IMG/VR virus record: IMGVR_UViG_3300028581_000092
Span: 1-40,697 of that record
DNA from: a virus
DNA length: 40,697 nucleotides
Reading direction: 5' to 3' (one strand)
Shown here one piece after another: positions 1 to 10,477 of the stretch; the first letter of the stretch is position 1; each line of letters begins with the position of its first letter. A program made the position numbers and the translations under genes. A model generated the notes under the pieces. The model made no database searches and was not told the origin of the DNA. It saw nothing but the letters and a program-made list of their open reading frames with translations.

Positions 1-2
1 AA

Positions 3-3000
3 GGTATTTATGCGTGGGATGGTAGTTCATCGTATGTTCAGATTATTAACTATCTTGGAGAATGGATAGGTTCACAAGCCAATATTAAAGGAGCTCAAGG
101 AGCTCAAGGTACTCAAGGACCAACGGGTGCTCAAGGGGCTCAAGGAGGTCAAGGTCCTCAAGGGGCTCAAGGTACACAAGGTGGACAGGGAGCCCAAGGT
201 ACGCAAGGTGGACAGGGTGCCCAAGGGGCTAACACAGGGGCTCAAGGAGTTCAGGGTACACAAGGTGCTCAGGGTGCTCAGGGTGCGAACACAGGAGCTC
301 AAGGTAATACAGGAGCTCAAGGTGCTCAAGGTGCTCAAGGAACTCAAGGTGCTCAAAGTTCAGTCCAAGGTGCCCAAGGAAAAACGGGTGCACAAGGTGC
401 TCAAGGAACTCAAGGTGCTAATAGTACCACTCAAGGAGCTCAAGGTAATACAGGTGCTCAAGGTACTCAAGGAGCTCAAGGAGCTCAAGGTGCTAGCACG
501 GGTGCTCAAGGTAACACAGGTGCTCAAGGAGCACAAGGTAGTCAGGGAACTGCAAGTAATGTAATCGGACCAACAGGTGCACAAGGTTCTCAAGGACCGA
601 TAGGTGCTCAAGGTGCTCAAGGTGCAAACACAGGAGCTCAAGGTGCCCAAGGTGCTCAAGGAGCACAAGGTACTCAGGGTGGTACGGATGATACTCCTGG
701 TGCTCAAGGTGGACAAGGAGCTCAAGGTGGACAAGGGGCTCAAGGAGCACAAGGTGCTAGTACGGGTGCTCAAGGTGGACAAGGAGCTCAAGGACCTAAA
801 GGTGCTCAAGGTGCTCAGGGTGCTAACACAGGTGCACAAGGTGCTCAAGGTGCTCAGGGACCAACAGGTTCTCAAGGAGCACAAGGTGCTAACACAGGTG
901 CACAAGGTGCTCAGGGTGCCCAAGGTACTCAAGGTTCTGTGGGTGCTCAAAGTTCGGTTCAAGGTGACCAAGGAGCTACAGGCAAACAAGGTGCTCAAGG
1001 TGCTCAAGGTGCTCAAGGTGGTGTTACAGGTGCTCAAGGTAGTACGGGTGCACAAGGAGCTCAAGGATTTCAAGGAGCTCAAGGTGCTAATACAGGTGCT
1101 CAAGGAGCCGTCGGAAAACAAGGTGCTCAAGGAGCTCAAGGTGCTCAAGGTGGTGTTACGGGAGCTCAAGGAAAAACAGGTGCTCAAGGTGCTCAAGGAG
1201 CTCAAGGTGCTCAAAGTTCTGTTCAGGGTGCTCAAGGAGCTACGGGTAATACAGGTGCTCAAGGTGCTCAAGGAGCTCAAGGTGCTTCTCAAGGTGCCCA
1301 AGGTAATACAGGAGCTCAAGGAGCTCAAGGTGCTCAAGGTGCTCAAAGTTCTGTACAGGGTGCACAAGGTGCTACAGGTAATACCGGTGCCCAAGGTAAT
1401 ATAGGTGCTCAAGGAGGAACCGCAGGAGCTACGGGAGTTACAGGTGCTCAAGGAGGACAAGGTGCTCAAGGGGCTCAAGGTGGAGTCACAGGTGCTCAAG
1501 GTGCAACAGGTAATACAGGTGCTCAAGGGGCTCAAGGAGCTCAAGGTGGAACCACGGGAGCACAAGGTGCGACGGGTAATACAGGTGCTCAAGGTAGTAC
1601 AGGTGCTCAAGGTGGAACTACGGGAGCTCAAGGAGCGACAGGTGCTCAAGGTGGTCAAGGGGCACAAGGTGCTCAAGGTGCTAATACGGGAGCCCAAGGG
1701 GCTCAAGGAGCTCAAGGTACTCAAGGTAGCACAGGTGCTCAAGGTGGTAATACAGGTGCTCAAGGAGCGACAGGTAATACAGGGGCTCAAGGTACTCAGG
1801 GTCCTCAAGGAGCAATTACAGGTGCTCAAGGTGCTGTTGGTAAACAAGGTGCTCAAGGAGCACAAGGTGCTCAAGGTGGAGTTACGGGTGCTCAAGGAAA
1901 AACAGGTGCTCAGGGTTCACAAGGAAATACTGGTGCTCAAAGTAGTGTCACGGGTGCTCAGGGTTCACAAGGTGGTGGTGGTTCAACAGGTGCTCAAGGT
2001 GCCCAAGGAGCTAATACAGGGGCTCAGGGTGGACAAGGGGCTCAGGGTGGACAAGGAGCTCAAGGTGCTCAAAGTTCGGTCCAAGGTGACCAAGGAGCTA
2101 CGGGTAAACAAGGTGCTCAAGGAGCCCAAGGTGCTCAAGGAGCTAGTACCGGTGCTCAAGGTAATACAGGTGCCCAAGGTGCACAAGGTTCACAAGGAGC
2201 TCAAGGTGCTAGTACCGGTGCACAAGGTAACACAGGTGCCCAAGGGGCTCAGGGTTCACAAGGGGCTCAAGGTGCTAGTACAGGTGCACAAGGAGGTCAA
2301 GGTTCCCAAGGAGGACAAGGTGCTCAAGGAGCTCAAAGTTCTGTACAAGGTGCACAAGGAGGTCAAGGTTCTCAAGGAGGTCAAGGAGCTCAAGGTGCTC
2401 AAAGTAGTGTCACCGGTGCTCAAGGTTCACAAGGTGGTGGAGGTTCAACAGGAGCTCAAGGTGCTCAAGGTTCTACTCAAGGTGCAACAGGTGCTCAAGG
2501 TAATACAGGAGCTCAGGGAGCTAATAGCACAACTCAAGGAGCCCAAGGTGCTCAAAGTTCGGTACAAGGGGCTCAAGGAGCCCAAGGAACTCAAGGTGCT
2601 GCGTCATCCACACAAGGTGCTCAAGGAGCCGCGGGAAATACAGGAGTTGCAGGAAACCAAGGGGCTCAAGGAACTACAGGTGTTCTTGGTGCCACAGGTC
2701 CTCCAACACCAGGTGCTCAAGGTGCTCAAGGTCCAAAAGGGCCGGCAGGTGCACAAGGTTCTCAAGGTGCCACTGGTACAAAAGGACCGAGTGGTAACGG
2801 AGCTCAAGGAGCCGAGGGTTCTCAAGGCCAAAGAGGACCGCAAGGAGGTACAGGTGCTCAAGGTGGTAAAGGACCACAGGGTACTCAAGGTGCTAAAGGT
2901 GCTCAAGGACCACCATCAGATGCCAGATATAAAACAAACATTAAACCTCTTACAGACGTTAGACAAAACATTGTTAGCATGAGAGGTGTTAAATTTGATT

Positions 3001-3257
3001 GGGTTGAGGACATTCCTCAATTGTCAGATTATTTACCAGAACACAAATACCTAATTACAGGTGTAAACCTTGGATTTATTGCTCAAGAAATTGAAGAAAA
3101 ATATCCAGATTTAGTTTGGACAGATAAATATGGTTATAAGAATTTACAATATGAGCTATTGGTTTCGGTTGGCATATCGGCATTAATTGAAAACCAAAAA
3201 AGAGTTGAAGTATTGAATAATTTTCTTAAAGATTTAAGTATAAAAATAGGTGGCTAA
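3..3257 (+). CDS. Collagen-like tail fibre-type protein with C-terminal peptidase S74 domain (5' end outside window)
   Basis: The frame is open from the first base, so the gene begins upstream of the window. About 1084 residues are visible. The first ~30 residues are non-repetitive (ending [10 protein letters not shown]). Then comes a ~930-residue Gly-X-Y array dominated by G-A-Q, with G-N-T, G-A-S and G-S-Q triplets and short interruptions such as QSSVQ. From visible residue ~972 the protein changes to a globular S74 domain beginning SDARYKTNI. The Ser (972) and Lys (977) match the self-cleaving dyad of endosialidase-type intramolecular chaperones, which trimerise fibres and are then released. 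A trimeric fibre or appendage on the virion is likely. Proline is rare, unlike animal collagen. An internal GTG at 939 is only a Gly-Ser-Val-Gly codon, not the start. The stop overlaps the next gene by 8 bases. Confidence 0.9.
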   Translation, partial: GIYAWDGSSSYVQIINYLGEWIGSQANIKGAQGAQGTQGPTGAQGAQGGQGPQGAQGTQGGQGAQGTQGGQGAQGANTGAQGVQGTQGAQGAQGANTGAQGNTGAQGAQGAQGTQGAQSSVQGAQGKTGAQGAQGTQGANSTTQGAQGNTGAQGTQGAQGAQGASTGAQGNTGAQGAQGSQGTASNVIGPTGAQGSQGPIGAQGAQGANTGAQGAQGAQGAQGTQGGTDDTPGAQGGQGAQGGQGAQGAQGASTGAQGGQGAQGPKGAQGAQGANTGAQGAQGAQGPTGSQGAQGANTGAQGAQGAQGTQGSVGAQSSVQGDQGATGKQGAQGAQGAQGGVTGAQGSTGAQGAQGFQGAQGANTGAQGAVGKQGAQGAQGAQGGVTGAQGKTGAQGAQGAQGAQSSVQGAQGATGNTGAQGAQGAQGASQGAQGNTGAQGAQGAQGAQSSVQGAQGATGNTGAQGNIGAQGGTAGATGVTGAQGGQGAQGAQGGVTGAQGATGNTGAQGAQGAQGGTTGAQGATGNTGAQGSTGAQGGTTGAQGATGAQGGQGAQGAQGANTGAQGAQGAQGTQGSTGAQGGNTGAQGATGNTGAQGTQGPQGAITGAQGAVGKQGAQGAQGAQGGVTGAQGKTGAQGSQGNTGAQSSVTGAQGSQGGGGSTGAQGAQGANTGAQGGQGAQGGQGAQGAQSSVQGDQGATGKQGAQGAQGAQGASTGAQGNTGAQGAQGSQGAQGASTGAQGNTGAQGAQGSQGAQGASTGAQGGQGSQGGQGAQGAQSSVQGAQGGQGSQGGQGAQGAQSSVTGAQGSQGGGGSTGAQGAQGSTQGATGAQGNTGAQGANSTTQGAQGAQSSVQGAQGAQGTQGAASSTQGAQGAAGNTGVAGNQGAQGTTGVLGATGPPTPGAQGAQGPKGPAGAQGSQGATGTKGPSGNGAQGAEGSQGQRGPQGGTGAQGGKGPQGTQGAKGAQGPPSDARYKTNIKPLTDVRQNIVSMRGVKFDWVEDIPQLSDYLPEHKYLITGVNLGFIAQEIEEKYPDLVWTDKYGYKNLQYELLVSVGISALIENQKRVEVLNNFLKDLSIKIGG

Positions 3258-6200
3258 GGATATCGTTATATTACCAGGTAGTGCAACTGTTGAGTTGTAT
3301 GATACAAATAATACTAAGGCAACTTGGGTTTACTCCAGTGCTGTACTTGATTGGAAAGTTAGTACTACTGTTTATTTTAAAGTTATTAATACCTCACCTA
3401 AATTTAGGTTATTTTTTAACAATCTTTATGTTTTTAGTACTATTGCAACAACTGCAGGTACTGTAGTTAATAATGCTCTTTGGGCTGGCACAACAAATAC
3501 CGGACCAACAGGTGCTCAGGGTGCTGCGGGTGCTCAGGGAACTCAAGGAGGTCAAGGAAAACAAGGTGATTTTGGGTCTACAGGTCCACAAGGTTCGGTT
3601 GGTTCACAAGGTGCAACAGGTAATGTTGGTTCTCAAGGAGGACAAGGTGCCCAAGGTGGAAAAGGACCTCAAGGTTCACAAGGTACTCAGGGAGGGCAGG
3701 GTTCTCAAGGGACTCAAGGTTCACAAGGTGCTGTTGGTGGTGTAGGTTCACAAGGTGCTCAGGGAGGACAGGGTTCTCAAGGAGGACAAGGAGCTCAAGG
3801 TACTCAGGGAGGACAGGGTTCTCAAGGAGGACAAGGAGCTCAGGGTGTTCAAGGTTCTCAGGGTAATACAGGTTCACAAGGTTCTCAAGGAGGACAAGGT
3901 TCTCAAGGAGGACAAGGTTCTCAGGGTAATACAGGTGCTCAAGGTGCGGTAGGCGCTGATGGTGTTCAAGGTTCACAGGGTGCTGTTGGACCTGTAGGTT
4001 CTCAAGGTACTCAAGGAGGTCAAGGTTTTCAAGGAGGACAAGGAAGTCAAGGTAATGTAGGTCCTCAAGGTGCTAAAGGTGCTCAGGGTGTTCAAGGTCC
4101 TATTGGTGCTCAAGGTAATACAGGTTCACAAGGTTCTCAAGGAGGACAAGGTTCGCAAGGTGCCGTTGGTTCACAAGGAGCGACAGGTAATCAAGGTGCT
4201 CAAGGGGGACAAGGTTCTCAAGGTGCCGTTGGTTCACAAGGAGCAACAGGTAATCAAGGTGCTCAAGGGGGGCAAGGTTCGCAAGGTGCCGTTGGTTCGC
4301 AAGGTGCCGTTGGTGCTCAAGGTTCTCAGGGAGGAAAAGGTGCTCAAGGTTCGCAAGGAGTACAAGGTTCCCAAGGAGCGGTTGGAGCTCAAGGAGGACA
4401 GGGTACTCAAGGAGGACAAGGTTCACAAGGTAGTCCCGGTTCAGTTGGGGCTCAAGGAGGTCAAGGTGCTCAAGGTTCACAAGGAGGTCAAGGTTCCCAA
4501 GGAGCAGTTGGGGCTCAAGGAGGACAGGGAGCTCAAGGAGGACAGGGTACTCAAGGTAATACAGGTTCACAAGGAGCTCAAGGTGGTCAAGGTGTTCAGG
4601 GAACTCAGGGAGGACAAGGTGCTCAAGGAGCAACAGGTTCTCAAGGAGGACAAGGTGCACAAGGAACTCAAGGTACTCAAGGTAATACAGGTTCACAAGG
4701 AGCTCAAGGGGGTCAAGGAGTTCAAGGTTCACAAGGAGGACAGGGTGCTCAGGGTGCTCAAGGGGCTCAAGGAGGTCAAGGAGTACAGGGAGCTCAAGGT
4801 TCCCAAGGTAACACAGGTTCACAAGGTTCACAAGGAGGACAAGGTGCTCAGGGTACCCAAGGAGGACAAGGTGCTCAAGGAGCTACAGGTTCACAAGGAG
4901 GGCAAGGCGCTCAGGGTACTCAAGGAGGACAAGGTGCTCAGGGAGGACAAGGTGCTCAGGGAGGACAAGGTACTCAAGGAGGACAAGGTTCGCAAGGAGC
5001 GGTTGGTTCACAAGGCTCACAAGGAGGACAAGGTTCTCAAGGAGCTGTCGGTTCGCAAGGAGCTACTGGTAATCAAGGGGCTCAAGGAGGACAAGGTTTC
5101 CAAGGTGCTCAGGGTGGTCAGGGTGCTCAAGGTTCGTTAGGTGCTGTTGGTAGCCAGGGTGCTCAAGGTTCACAAGGTACTCAAGGAGGACAAGGTGCTC
5201 AGGGTTCTCAAGGAGGTCAAGGAGCTCAAGGAGGACAAGGTTCACAAGGTGGTGCGGGGGCACAAGGTTCACAAGGAGGACAAGGTTCTCAGGGTGGTGG
5301 TGGTTCCACAGGTGCTCAAGGTTCACAAGGTTCACAAGGAGGACAAGGTTCGCAAGGTGGTACTGGTGGTGGAGGTGCCACAGGTTCACAAGGTTCTCAA
5401 GGTGGTAAAGGAGCTCAAGGTTCTCAAGGAGGTCAAGGAGCTCAAGGTTCTCAAGGGTCTACAGGAGGTCAGGGTTCACAAGGAGGACAAGGTTCACAAG
5501 GAGGTAAAGGTGCCACAGGTCCGACAGGAGGACAAGGTTCTCAGGGAGGACAAGGTTCTCAAGGAGGTAAAGGTGCCACAGGTCCGACAGGAGGTCAAGG
5601 TGCACAAGGTGGTACTGGTGGTGGAGGTGCCACAGGTTCACAAGGTTCTCAAGGAGGACAAGGTTCACAAGGTGGCGGTGGAGGTAAAGGTGCCACAGGT
5701 TCGCAAGGTTCTCAGGGAGGACAAGGTTCTCAGGGTGGTGGTGGTTCCACAGGTGCTCAAGGTTCACAAGGTTCACAAGGAGGACAAGGTTCGCAAGGTG
5801 GTACTGGTGGTGGAGGTGCCACAGGTTCACAAGGAGGACAAGGTGCTCAGGGTACACAAGGGGGACAAGGTTCTCAGGGTGGAGGTGGCTCAACAGGTGC
5901 TGCGGGTGGCCAAGGTTCACAAGGACCACAAGGTGCTCAAGGACCACAAGGAGGACAAGGAGCTCAAGGTGCTGTTGGTTCGCAAGGTGCTCAAGGTTTC
6001 CCTTCTGAAGGAGCTGGTGCTCAAGGAGCTCAAGGTGCTCCAAATCCGACTACAGGTTCACAAGGTGCTCAAGGTTCTCAAGGACCTGGTGCTGGAGGCG
6101 CTCAAGGTGCTACAGGGGCTCAAGGAAAGGCGGGCAGTGGTTTTGGCGCTCAAGGTGCTACAGGGGCTACAGGTTCTGCAGGACCACAAGGTGCTCAAGG

Positions 6201-6546
6201 TGCTACAGGACCTAAAGGACCATCTGATATTAGATTAAAGACAAATATCGAACCTATTGAATCTGCACTTGAAAGTTTAATTAAAATTCGTGGTGTTGAA
6301 TTCTATTATAATTGGGATGATAAAGAAAAACTTGGACACAAAAACATTGGTTTCATTGCTCAAGAAGTTTTACCATATTTCCCTGAACTTGTATTCGGTA
6401 GTGAAGAGACCAACTACACCATGAAGTACAAAGAGATGATTGCCGTGTGTATTGAGGCTTTGAAAGAGCAAGAAGTCATTATCAATTCAATTGAAGACAG
6501 AGCTCAAAAACTTGTAGTAAAGGCGAAAGAAAAAAGATTACTTTAA
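3250..6546 (+). CDS. Second collagen-like fibre-type protein with N-terminal head and C-terminal peptidase S74 domain
   Basis: 1098 residues. The start is GTG at 3250, overlapping the previous stop ([19 protein letters not shown]). Residues 1-~80 form a non-repetitive beta-rich head that may attach to the particle. Residues ~85-990 are Gly-X-Y triplets with mostly G-S-Q, G-G-Q and G-A-Q, plus GGGG patches and only occasional G-P-Q/G-P-T. The S74 domain starts at S992 (SDIRLKTNI, Lys 997) and includes the typical IGFIAQEV segment; the tail is helical (EALKEQEVI). It is paralogous to the preceding gene and is probably co-expressed and translationally coupled with it. It ends tail-to-tail with the next minus-strand gene, overlapping by 4 bases. 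The repeat DNA contains long exact duplications, so length may vary between relatives. Confidence 0.92.
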   Translation: MAKDIVILPGSATVELYDTNNTKATWVYSSAVLDWKVSTTVYFKVINTSPKFRLFFNNLYVFSTIATTAGTVVNNALWAGTTNTGPTGAQGAAGAQGTQGGQGKQGDFGSTGPQGSVGSQGATGNVGSQGGQGAQGGKGPQGSQGTQGGQGSQGTQGSQGAVGGVGSQGAQGGQGSQGGQGAQGTQGGQGSQGGQGAQGVQGSQGNTGSQGSQGGQGSQGGQGSQGNTGAQGAVGADGVQGSQGAVGPVGSQGTQGGQGFQGGQGSQGNVGPQGAKGAQGVQGPIGAQGNTGSQGSQGGQGSQGAVGSQGATGNQGAQGGQGSQGAVGSQGATGNQGAQGGQGSQGAVGSQGAVGAQGSQGGKGAQGSQGVQGSQGAVGAQGGQGTQGGQGSQGSPGSVGAQGGQGAQGSQGGQGSQGAVGAQGGQGAQGGQGTQGNTGSQGAQGGQGVQGTQGGQGAQGATGSQGGQGAQGTQGTQGNTGSQGAQGGQGVQGSQGGQGAQGAQGAQGGQGVQGAQGSQGNTGSQGSQGGQGAQGTQGGQGAQGATGSQGGQGAQGTQGGQGAQGGQGAQGGQGTQGGQGSQGAVGSQGSQGGQGSQGAVGSQGATGNQGAQGGQGFQGAQGGQGAQGSLGAVGSQGAQGSQGTQGGQGAQGSQGGQGAQGGQGSQGGAGAQGSQGGQGSQGGGGSTGAQGSQGSQGGQGSQGGTGGGGATGSQGSQGGKGAQGSQGGQGAQGSQGSTGGQGSQGGQGSQGGKGATGPTGGQGSQGGQGSQGGKGATGPTGGQGAQGGTGGGGATGSQGSQGGQGSQGGGGGKGATGSQGSQGGQGSQGGGGSTGAQGSQGSQGGQGSQGGTGGGGATGSQGGQGAQGTQGGQGSQGGGGSTGAAGGQGSQGPQGAQGPQGGQGAQGAVGSQGAQGFPSEGAGAQGAQGAPNPTTGSQGAQGSQGPGAGGAQGATGAQGKAGSGFGAQGATGATGSAGPQGAQGATGPKGPSDIRLKTNIEPIESALESLIKIRGVEFYYNWDDKEKLGHKNIGFIAQEVLPYFPELVFGSEETNYTMKYKEMIAVCIEALKEQEVIINSIEDRAQKLVVKAKEKRLL
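5275..5393 (+). repeat. 119-bp exact direct repeat, copy 1, inside the collagen-like gene
   Basis: This stretch is identical by eye to 5716-5834, starting GGAGGACAAGG and ending TTCACAAGG. The copies are 441 bp (147 codons) apart, so the duplication keeps the frame. It encodes Gly-X-Y triplets including a GGGG run. Confidence 0.85.
5716..5834 (+). repeat. 119-bp exact direct repeat, copy 2
   Basis: Second copy of 5275-5393. Exact identity at the DNA level, not just the protein level, points to recent duplication or recombination. A nearby ~60-bp near-exact tandem unit (around 5493-5592, AAAGGTGCCACAGGTCCGAC twice) supports repeat-driven length change. Confidence 0.85.
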
Positions 6547-7532
6547 GAAATGTAATCGTTGTAAAGAGAATTGATATTTTGTTTGGTTTCAGTCCAATCT
6601 GCATATTCAGGTACTCTAACTCTTAAACACTCATGTGTATCATCAATTATATTAATAATATTACCCCAATACTCCAAGGTTCTATCTTTATATCTAAGAT
6701 TATCTTCAAGATAATCTTTTACAATTGACTCTAAATCTATAAAAGGTATTTGAAATTTTTGGGTAAATTTATTTTTATCATAAGGGGAAGGTGTTTGAGT
6801 CCATTCACCATTACCTTCAAATATAGAATCAAGTTCACTCCAAATAGATTCGTAGAGTTCATCTTCATATGCCACATTATAGGCACTCCAGTATAAACTC
6901 ACCAACTCACTTTCTAAATCATCGGGTAAGATTTCTTTAATAGATTTTTTATCATTTATTATTCTACTTAATGTTTCAGTGTCTAAAGATACATACTCAT
7001 CATGACCTTGAGACGATGCAATTTCTTTTAGTAAATCTGTTGATGGTAAGATTTCTTCATCTTTCAATTCCTCTAATAATCTTTCAATTAAAGTTTGTTT
7101 GTTTTGGTCGTTTAAATCATCAATTACGTTGTCATAGACATCTATTCCTGAATCCCAATAATCAGAACTATCATATTCACCTGACAATATAGATTCTATT
7201 GTGTTACGACCAATATCTCTATCATCACAATAAAGTTTGGATAAATCCCCTCTATCAGATGTTATAAAATACCATTTACCATCAATGTATGTTACATCGG
7301 ATAATTTATCTTCAATAAGTTTACGGAAAATTTCTGGTTTGTTATTAGAAACCCACAGAATGTAATCGTTTTCATAATCGTTATGATTATAATCATCGGC
7401 AATTATCTCTTCAAATTTACCTTTTTTATTAACATAATTAAAAAATGTGTTGACATCCCCATTAAATGCGGTTTCTAAAAGGTCATAATCACCTTCATTA
7501 AAATCTTGAATTACTAAGTCAATAAACGCCAT
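6543..7532 (-). CDS. Acidic hypothetical protein, 329 aa
   Basis: Starts ATG at 7532 (MAFIDLVIQDF). Very rich in Asp and Glu, with many Tyr and Trp; no signal peptide, membrane segment or motif that I recognise. The general style (acidic, helical, N-terminal start with short amphipathic stretch) resembles the protein at 8375-9445 but I cannot align them convincingly. It converges with the collagen-like gene with a 4-base stop overlap. A minus-strand terminator lies just upstream, so it probably has its own promoter; the upstream minus-strand sequence TATTTATGAAAATATG fits the AT-only motif class seen elsewhere here. Confidence 0.8.
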   Translation of the reverse strand: MAFIDLVIQDFNEGDYDLLETAFNGDVNTFFNYVNKKGKFEEIIADDYNHNDYENDYILWVSNNKPEIFRKLIEDKLSDVTYIDGKWYFITSDRGDLSKLYCDDRDIGRNTIESILSGEYDSSDYWDSGIDVYDNVIDDLNDQNKQTLIERLLEELKDEEILPSTDLLKEIASSQGHDEYVSLDTETLSRIINDKKSIKEILPDDLESELVSLYWSAYNVAYEDELYESIWSELDSIFEGNGEWTQTPSPYDKNKFTQKFQIPFIDLESIVKDYLEDNLRYKDRTLEYWGNIINIIDDTHECLRVRVPEYADWTETKQNINSLYNDYIS

Positions 7533-7546
7533 ATTTTCATAAATAT

Positions 7547-7573
7547 AAAAAAAGGGTAGATTTCTCTACCCTT
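7547..7573 (-). terminator. Rho-independent terminator (minus strand)
   Basis: Perfect 9-bp inverted repeat AAGGGTAGA / TCTACCCTT with a 4-base loop. On the minus strand it is followed by a run of seven T. It ends transcription of the small gene 7598-7744 before the next minus gene starts at 7532. Confidence 0.85.
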
Positions 7574-7597
7574 CACTAAAAAACATCTCAGATTAGT

Positions 7598-7744
7598 TTA
7601 TTTCTTTACGTAATACTTTTCTACTGTTCTTTTAATGGCATCTTTGATGTTTTCATTAACAGGTTGAGCCTGGGGTTTAACCACTGGCGCTTGAATCTGA
7701 TTTGTGTTAGTGTTGTTTTTGTTTTTACAGCCGCATCCACCCAT
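7598..7744 (-). CDS. Small Cys-rich protein, 48 aa
   Basis: ATG at 7744, TAA at 7598-7600. Begins MGGCGCKNKN, followed by a Gln/Pro/Asn linker and a basic amphipathic C-terminus (IKDAIKRTVEKYYVKK). The CxC near the N-terminus could bind metal or carry a modification; function unknown. The gene is directly followed by a strong minus-strand terminator, which supports it being real. I have an impression of similar MGGCGCK proteins in related phages, unchecked. Confidence 0.7.
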   Translation of the reverse strand: MGGCGCKNKNNTNTNQIQAPVVKPQAQPVNENIKDAIKRTVEKYYVKK

Positions 7745-7762
7745 AATTTGTTAGTTTTAAAT

Positions 7763-8350
7763 TTAGTTTATTATTTTGAATTTATGTTTATAACAAGTTT
7801 TTCTTATGGAACCGTTGTAACCATTATTAACTTTTTTCTCTCTTAATGAGTTTGAGATTTTCATTCTAACATTTCTTGGACTACCATTGGTAAATCCATT
7901 CATTATTAAATAGTTTGCGCCATCAACTAATGATTCAAAAATAAATGACTCGTTAGTTTCAATATTTGTTAATGAATATTTATCAAAATTTCCGTTTTTT
8001 TCTAAATTATATTTTGATAATTTAATTTTAACTTCATCATTGTAGGTATTTCGTCTAAACTCATTTACGATAGCTAAATTGTAACCAAAACGACTATCGT
8101 TTGAATTATAATAATTAATATAATAATTTTCTTTATCAATCAATTTAAAAGACTCACAATACTCAATAACTTCAAATTTAAAACTATCTTTACCGTGTTT
8201 AGTATATGACTTTTGAATGTAAGAATTATCATGTAAACCTTTATCCAACATCCAAAAATGTTTGTACTCCCTTTTAGATAAATTCAAACTACTACCAATA
8301 TAAACTTTATTGGTTACTACATTAGTTATTTTATAGATACCACAATTCAC
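7763..8350 (-). CDS. GIY-YIG homing endonuclease
   Basis: 195 residues, GTG start at 8350. N-terminal GIY-YIG nuclease domain: GIYKIT (residues 4-9), YIGSS (17-21), the helix containing catalytic Arg (KREYKHF) and a conserved Glu in DKENYYINYYN (~74). The C-terminal half carries a DNA-binding region of the NUMOD type (FESLVDGANYLI, then NVRMKISNSL), usual in phage free-standing homing endonucleases. It is likely a mobile gene that cuts and invades related genomes. It faces head-to-head with the gene at 8375. No intron is visible around it. Confidence 0.9.
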   Translation of the reverse strand: MNCGIYKITNVVTNKVYIGSSLNLSKREYKHFWMLDKGLHDNSYIQKSYTKHGKDSFKFEVIEYCESFKLIDKENYYINYYNSNDSRFGYNLAIVNEFRRNTYNDEVKIKLSKYNLEKNGNFDKYSLTNIETNESFIFESLVDGANYLIMNGFTNGSPRNVRMKISNSLREKKVNNGYNGSIRKTCYKHKFKIIN

Positions 8351-8374
8351 GAGTTTATCTAAATTAAAGGTTTA

Positions 8375-9445
8375 TTGACTATAAATATAGACATCTCCGA
8401 ATATTTATCAATTGTAATGAGTTCAGAAGTAAATAATATCAGTGCGGAATTAAGAAGAGACAAGGACCTTTGGAAATTGGGACCTGATTGTCCTAAAGAA
8501 GGGTTAATGGCGCACGCTTTATTTGACCATTTGGTCTATAGTAATGAGATAAATGCGTTGGATGAACAAGGTAAAGAAAGAAAAAGACAACTTGAGTTAA
8601 GAAAAAGTCAAATTGAAGATGAAATGCAAAATGACACCCAAGGGTTAAAGACTAGTTTACAACAACAGTTAGAACAAATTGATGAAGAGTTATCTGAGTT
8701 TAATGATTATTATGATGTGTATGATATCATCCCAAAAAATGAAGAATTCTATAGTAATATGGAAATTTTTGAAACTTCATGGGATAATAGCCAATATGCT
8801 ATAGGTAATGAAAAAGAAGTGAAGTGGTCTGCTGAGGAATACGCAAAAGAAATGATTGAGAGTGAAGGTATAAATTTTTTCTCAAACAATTTTCTTGAAA
8901 ATTATATTGATGATGATAGTGTTCAAAGATATGCTGAGGACATGTATAATGACTTGATTTACCAAGACCCTGAAAGTTGGTTGGACAAGTCACAAAGAGA
9001 AACTTCATATGTTCAAGATAATGAAATAAAGTATTTGAATTATCAGATTGAAAAAGTTAGGGGTGAGATTGTTAATTTACAACAATTAATGGAAAAATCG
9101 CCAAGAGAATTACGTGGGGTATTTGAAAATAAAATATCCCAATTGGAAAATAATGCCATCTATGAGTTTGAGCAAAAGATAGAAGAAATAGAAGAAAGTC
9201 CCGAAGGTGATTTTCCTGATGATTTAATTAATCAAGTGATTGATGGGAGGGTAAGTGATGCTATGGACGATACTTTAAGTTTTATTAGGGAATGGGATTT
9301 AGGACTTTCATACTTTATTTATGAAGATGATTTGATTGAAGGGTGGATTGATAGTGATGGTTATGAGATAATGTCTCTTTATGATGGTAAAGTTGATGAA
9401 CAAAAAGTAGAGGGTGTTTATTATTTTATCATAAGAGTTGAATAA
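8375..9445 (+). CDS. Hypothetical coiled-coil acidic protein, 356 aa
   Basis: The TTG start at 8375 is preceded by AAAGG and gives MTINIDISEYLS; an ATG at 8417 (MSSEVNNIS) is the alternative. A TATAAATA lies at 8380-8387, which would favour the ATG if it is a promoter. The middle (residues ~65-110 and ~210-260) is charged and heptad-like, consistent with coiled coils. The C-terminal part is acidic with a beta-rich ending (EGVYYFIIRVE). No enzymatic motif recognised. It is the first gene of the plus-strand run that continues to 12566. Confidence 0.75.
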   Translation: MTINIDISEYLSIVMSSEVNNISAELRRDKDLWKLGPDCPKEGLMAHALFDHLVYSNEINALDEQGKERKRQLELRKSQIEDEMQNDTQGLKTSLQQQLEQIDEELSEFNDYYDVYDIIPKNEEFYSNMEIFETSWDNSQYAIGNEKEVKWSAEEYAKEMIESEGINFFSNNFLENYIDDDSVQRYAEDMYNDLIYQDPESWLDKSQRETSYVQDNEIKYLNYQIEKVRGEIVNLQQLMEKSPRELRGVFENKISQLENNAIYEFEQKIEEIEESPEGDFPDDLINQVIDGRVSDAMDDTLSFIREWDLGLSYFIYEDDLIEGWIDSDGYEIMSLYDGKVDEQKVEGVYYFIIRVE

Positions 9446-9472
9446 ATAAAATGGTGTTTTATTCTTATGTAA

Positions 9473-10258
9473 ATGGCGAGGAAGAAAAAATCATTTAAAT
9501 TAAATCCTGATTGGATGCTCTCGCAACCAATAGATTTTGAATATAACAAATATACCTTACTTAATTACATTCAAAAATGTGAGGAAAATTTTGACGAGTT
9601 TAAAATTTATCCTGATTTTGTTGAGTTGGCACTTCACTTAGCAAATGTTCAATCTTTAGTTAAAGAAAAAAGATTACTACAAACAAAAAAGAAATTTGAA
9701 TCTTGTGATGATGAGATTCTTTTGAAAGAACTTCAACCACTTAAGTTACCCGAACTACAAGACAGTGATTTTGGTGAGTTAGAAAAGACATTGGTTTTTT
9801 CTGGTAACAGATTGATGGACACCTTTAATATTGGGAAGTCCATTTGGTCCATAGTATATGAATCAACAACCATCAATCTAAAGAAAAACAAAGACAACAT
9901 GGGGGTTGGTCACGGATACATCTATTATCCCAACAAAAGTAAGAAACAAGTATTTTTGTGGGAGTATTCAATCAGAAAGATGAAAAGAACCAAATCAGAC
10001 GCCAAGATTTATTTTGATATGGTATGGAGTGGTGACCCTCAAGGTCAACGAGTTACCACGTTAGTTAAAGATGCAACATCGTGGAAGGACTTGGTGGATT
10101 TCACCAAGTTACCGATATTTGAGGTAAATACCAATGAGAATTTTCCATTTGAACAGACTTTGGTTCCGATGTTAAAGAGAAAACTATTGGCGTATATCCT
10201 TCAAAGTGTTCCAAAAGAAGATTGGGAATCGTTTGACAGTTTAAAAATTATTTCCTAA
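9473..10258 (+). CDS. Conserved-type phage hypothetical, 261 aa
   Basis: Begins MARKKKSFKLNPDWMLSQPI. It has a basic N-terminus, a helical middle (residues 25-85) and a beta-rich C-terminal half with several Trp (SIWSIVYEST, QVFLWEYSI). No signal or membrane segment. I recognise no catalytic motif. Preceded by a short AT hairpin (9447-9465) after the upstream gene. Its 3' end contains the promoter for the next gene. Confidence 0.8.
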   Translation: MARKKKSFKLNPDWMLSQPIDFEYNKYTLLNYIQKCEENFDEFKIYPDFVELALHLANVQSLVKEKRLLQTKKKFESCDDEILLKELQPLKLPELQDSDFGELEKTLVFSGNRLMDTFNIGKSIWSIVYESTTINLKKNKDNMGVGHGYIYYPNKSKKQVFLWEYSIRKMKRTKSDAKIYFDMVWSGDPQGQRVTTLVKDATSWKDLVDFTKLPIFEVNTNENFPFEQTLVPMLKRKLLAYILQSVPKEDWESFDSLKIIS

Positions 10259-10263
10259 TTTTG
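10232..10263 (+). promoter_or_regulatory. Bacteroidetes-type promoter, predicted leaderless
   Basis: TTTG at 10232-10235, 20-base spacer, TAATTTTG at 10256-10263, then four bases and ATG at 10268. The match to TTTG-N19/20-TAnnTTTG is exact. The start codon falls where the transcript should begin. It overlaps the end of the previous gene. Confidence 0.7.
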
Positions 10264-10267
10264 TTTC

Positions 10268-10477
10268 ATGGGATTCACAAAACGATTCGTAGACCAAAAG
10301 AAAGTGAAAGTTCATTTGGAAAATTCCGATTTGAAGACTTTGTTCTCTCCGAGGGTTGATGCTTTTATTTTTATGGATACCTTATCATCTGATGTTTTTA
10401 ATCTATTTCAACAGGGTCATGATGAAACCCAAATCTTTTACACACTTAAAAAACAAAACCAAAATTTATTTCTATGA
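10268..10477 (+). CDS. Small hypothetical, 69 aa
   Basis: MGFTKRFVDQ start directly after a host-type promoter. Mixed alpha/beta content, no motif recognised. First gene of a chain of six small genes ending at 11698, each overlapping the next by 1-32 bases (mostly ATGA or TAATG junctions), ahead of the methyltransferase gene. Confidence 0.75.
   Translation: MGFTKRFVDQKKVKVHLENSDLKTLFSPRVDAFIFMDTLSSDVFNLFQQGHDETQIFYTLKKQNQNLFL

Noticed and set aside
360-1895. Long minus-strand and out-of-frame plus-strand open frames across 72-6238
   Set aside because: They are by-products of the GGT-GCT-CAA repeats; they read as Ser/Thr/Leu or Lys/Val/Leu periodic strings with no domain, while the G-X-Y frame leads into S74 domains.
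3-6200. CRISPR array
   Set aside because: The periodicity is codon-level, continuous and coding, with no alternating conserved repeats and unique spacers.
7763-8350. Intron associated with the GIY-YIG endonuclease
   Set aside because: Flanking genes are complete and face away from each other; no split gene is seen.
9447-9465. AATAAAA/TTTTATT hairpin as terminator
   Set aside because: Only A-T pairs and no T-run; too weak to call.
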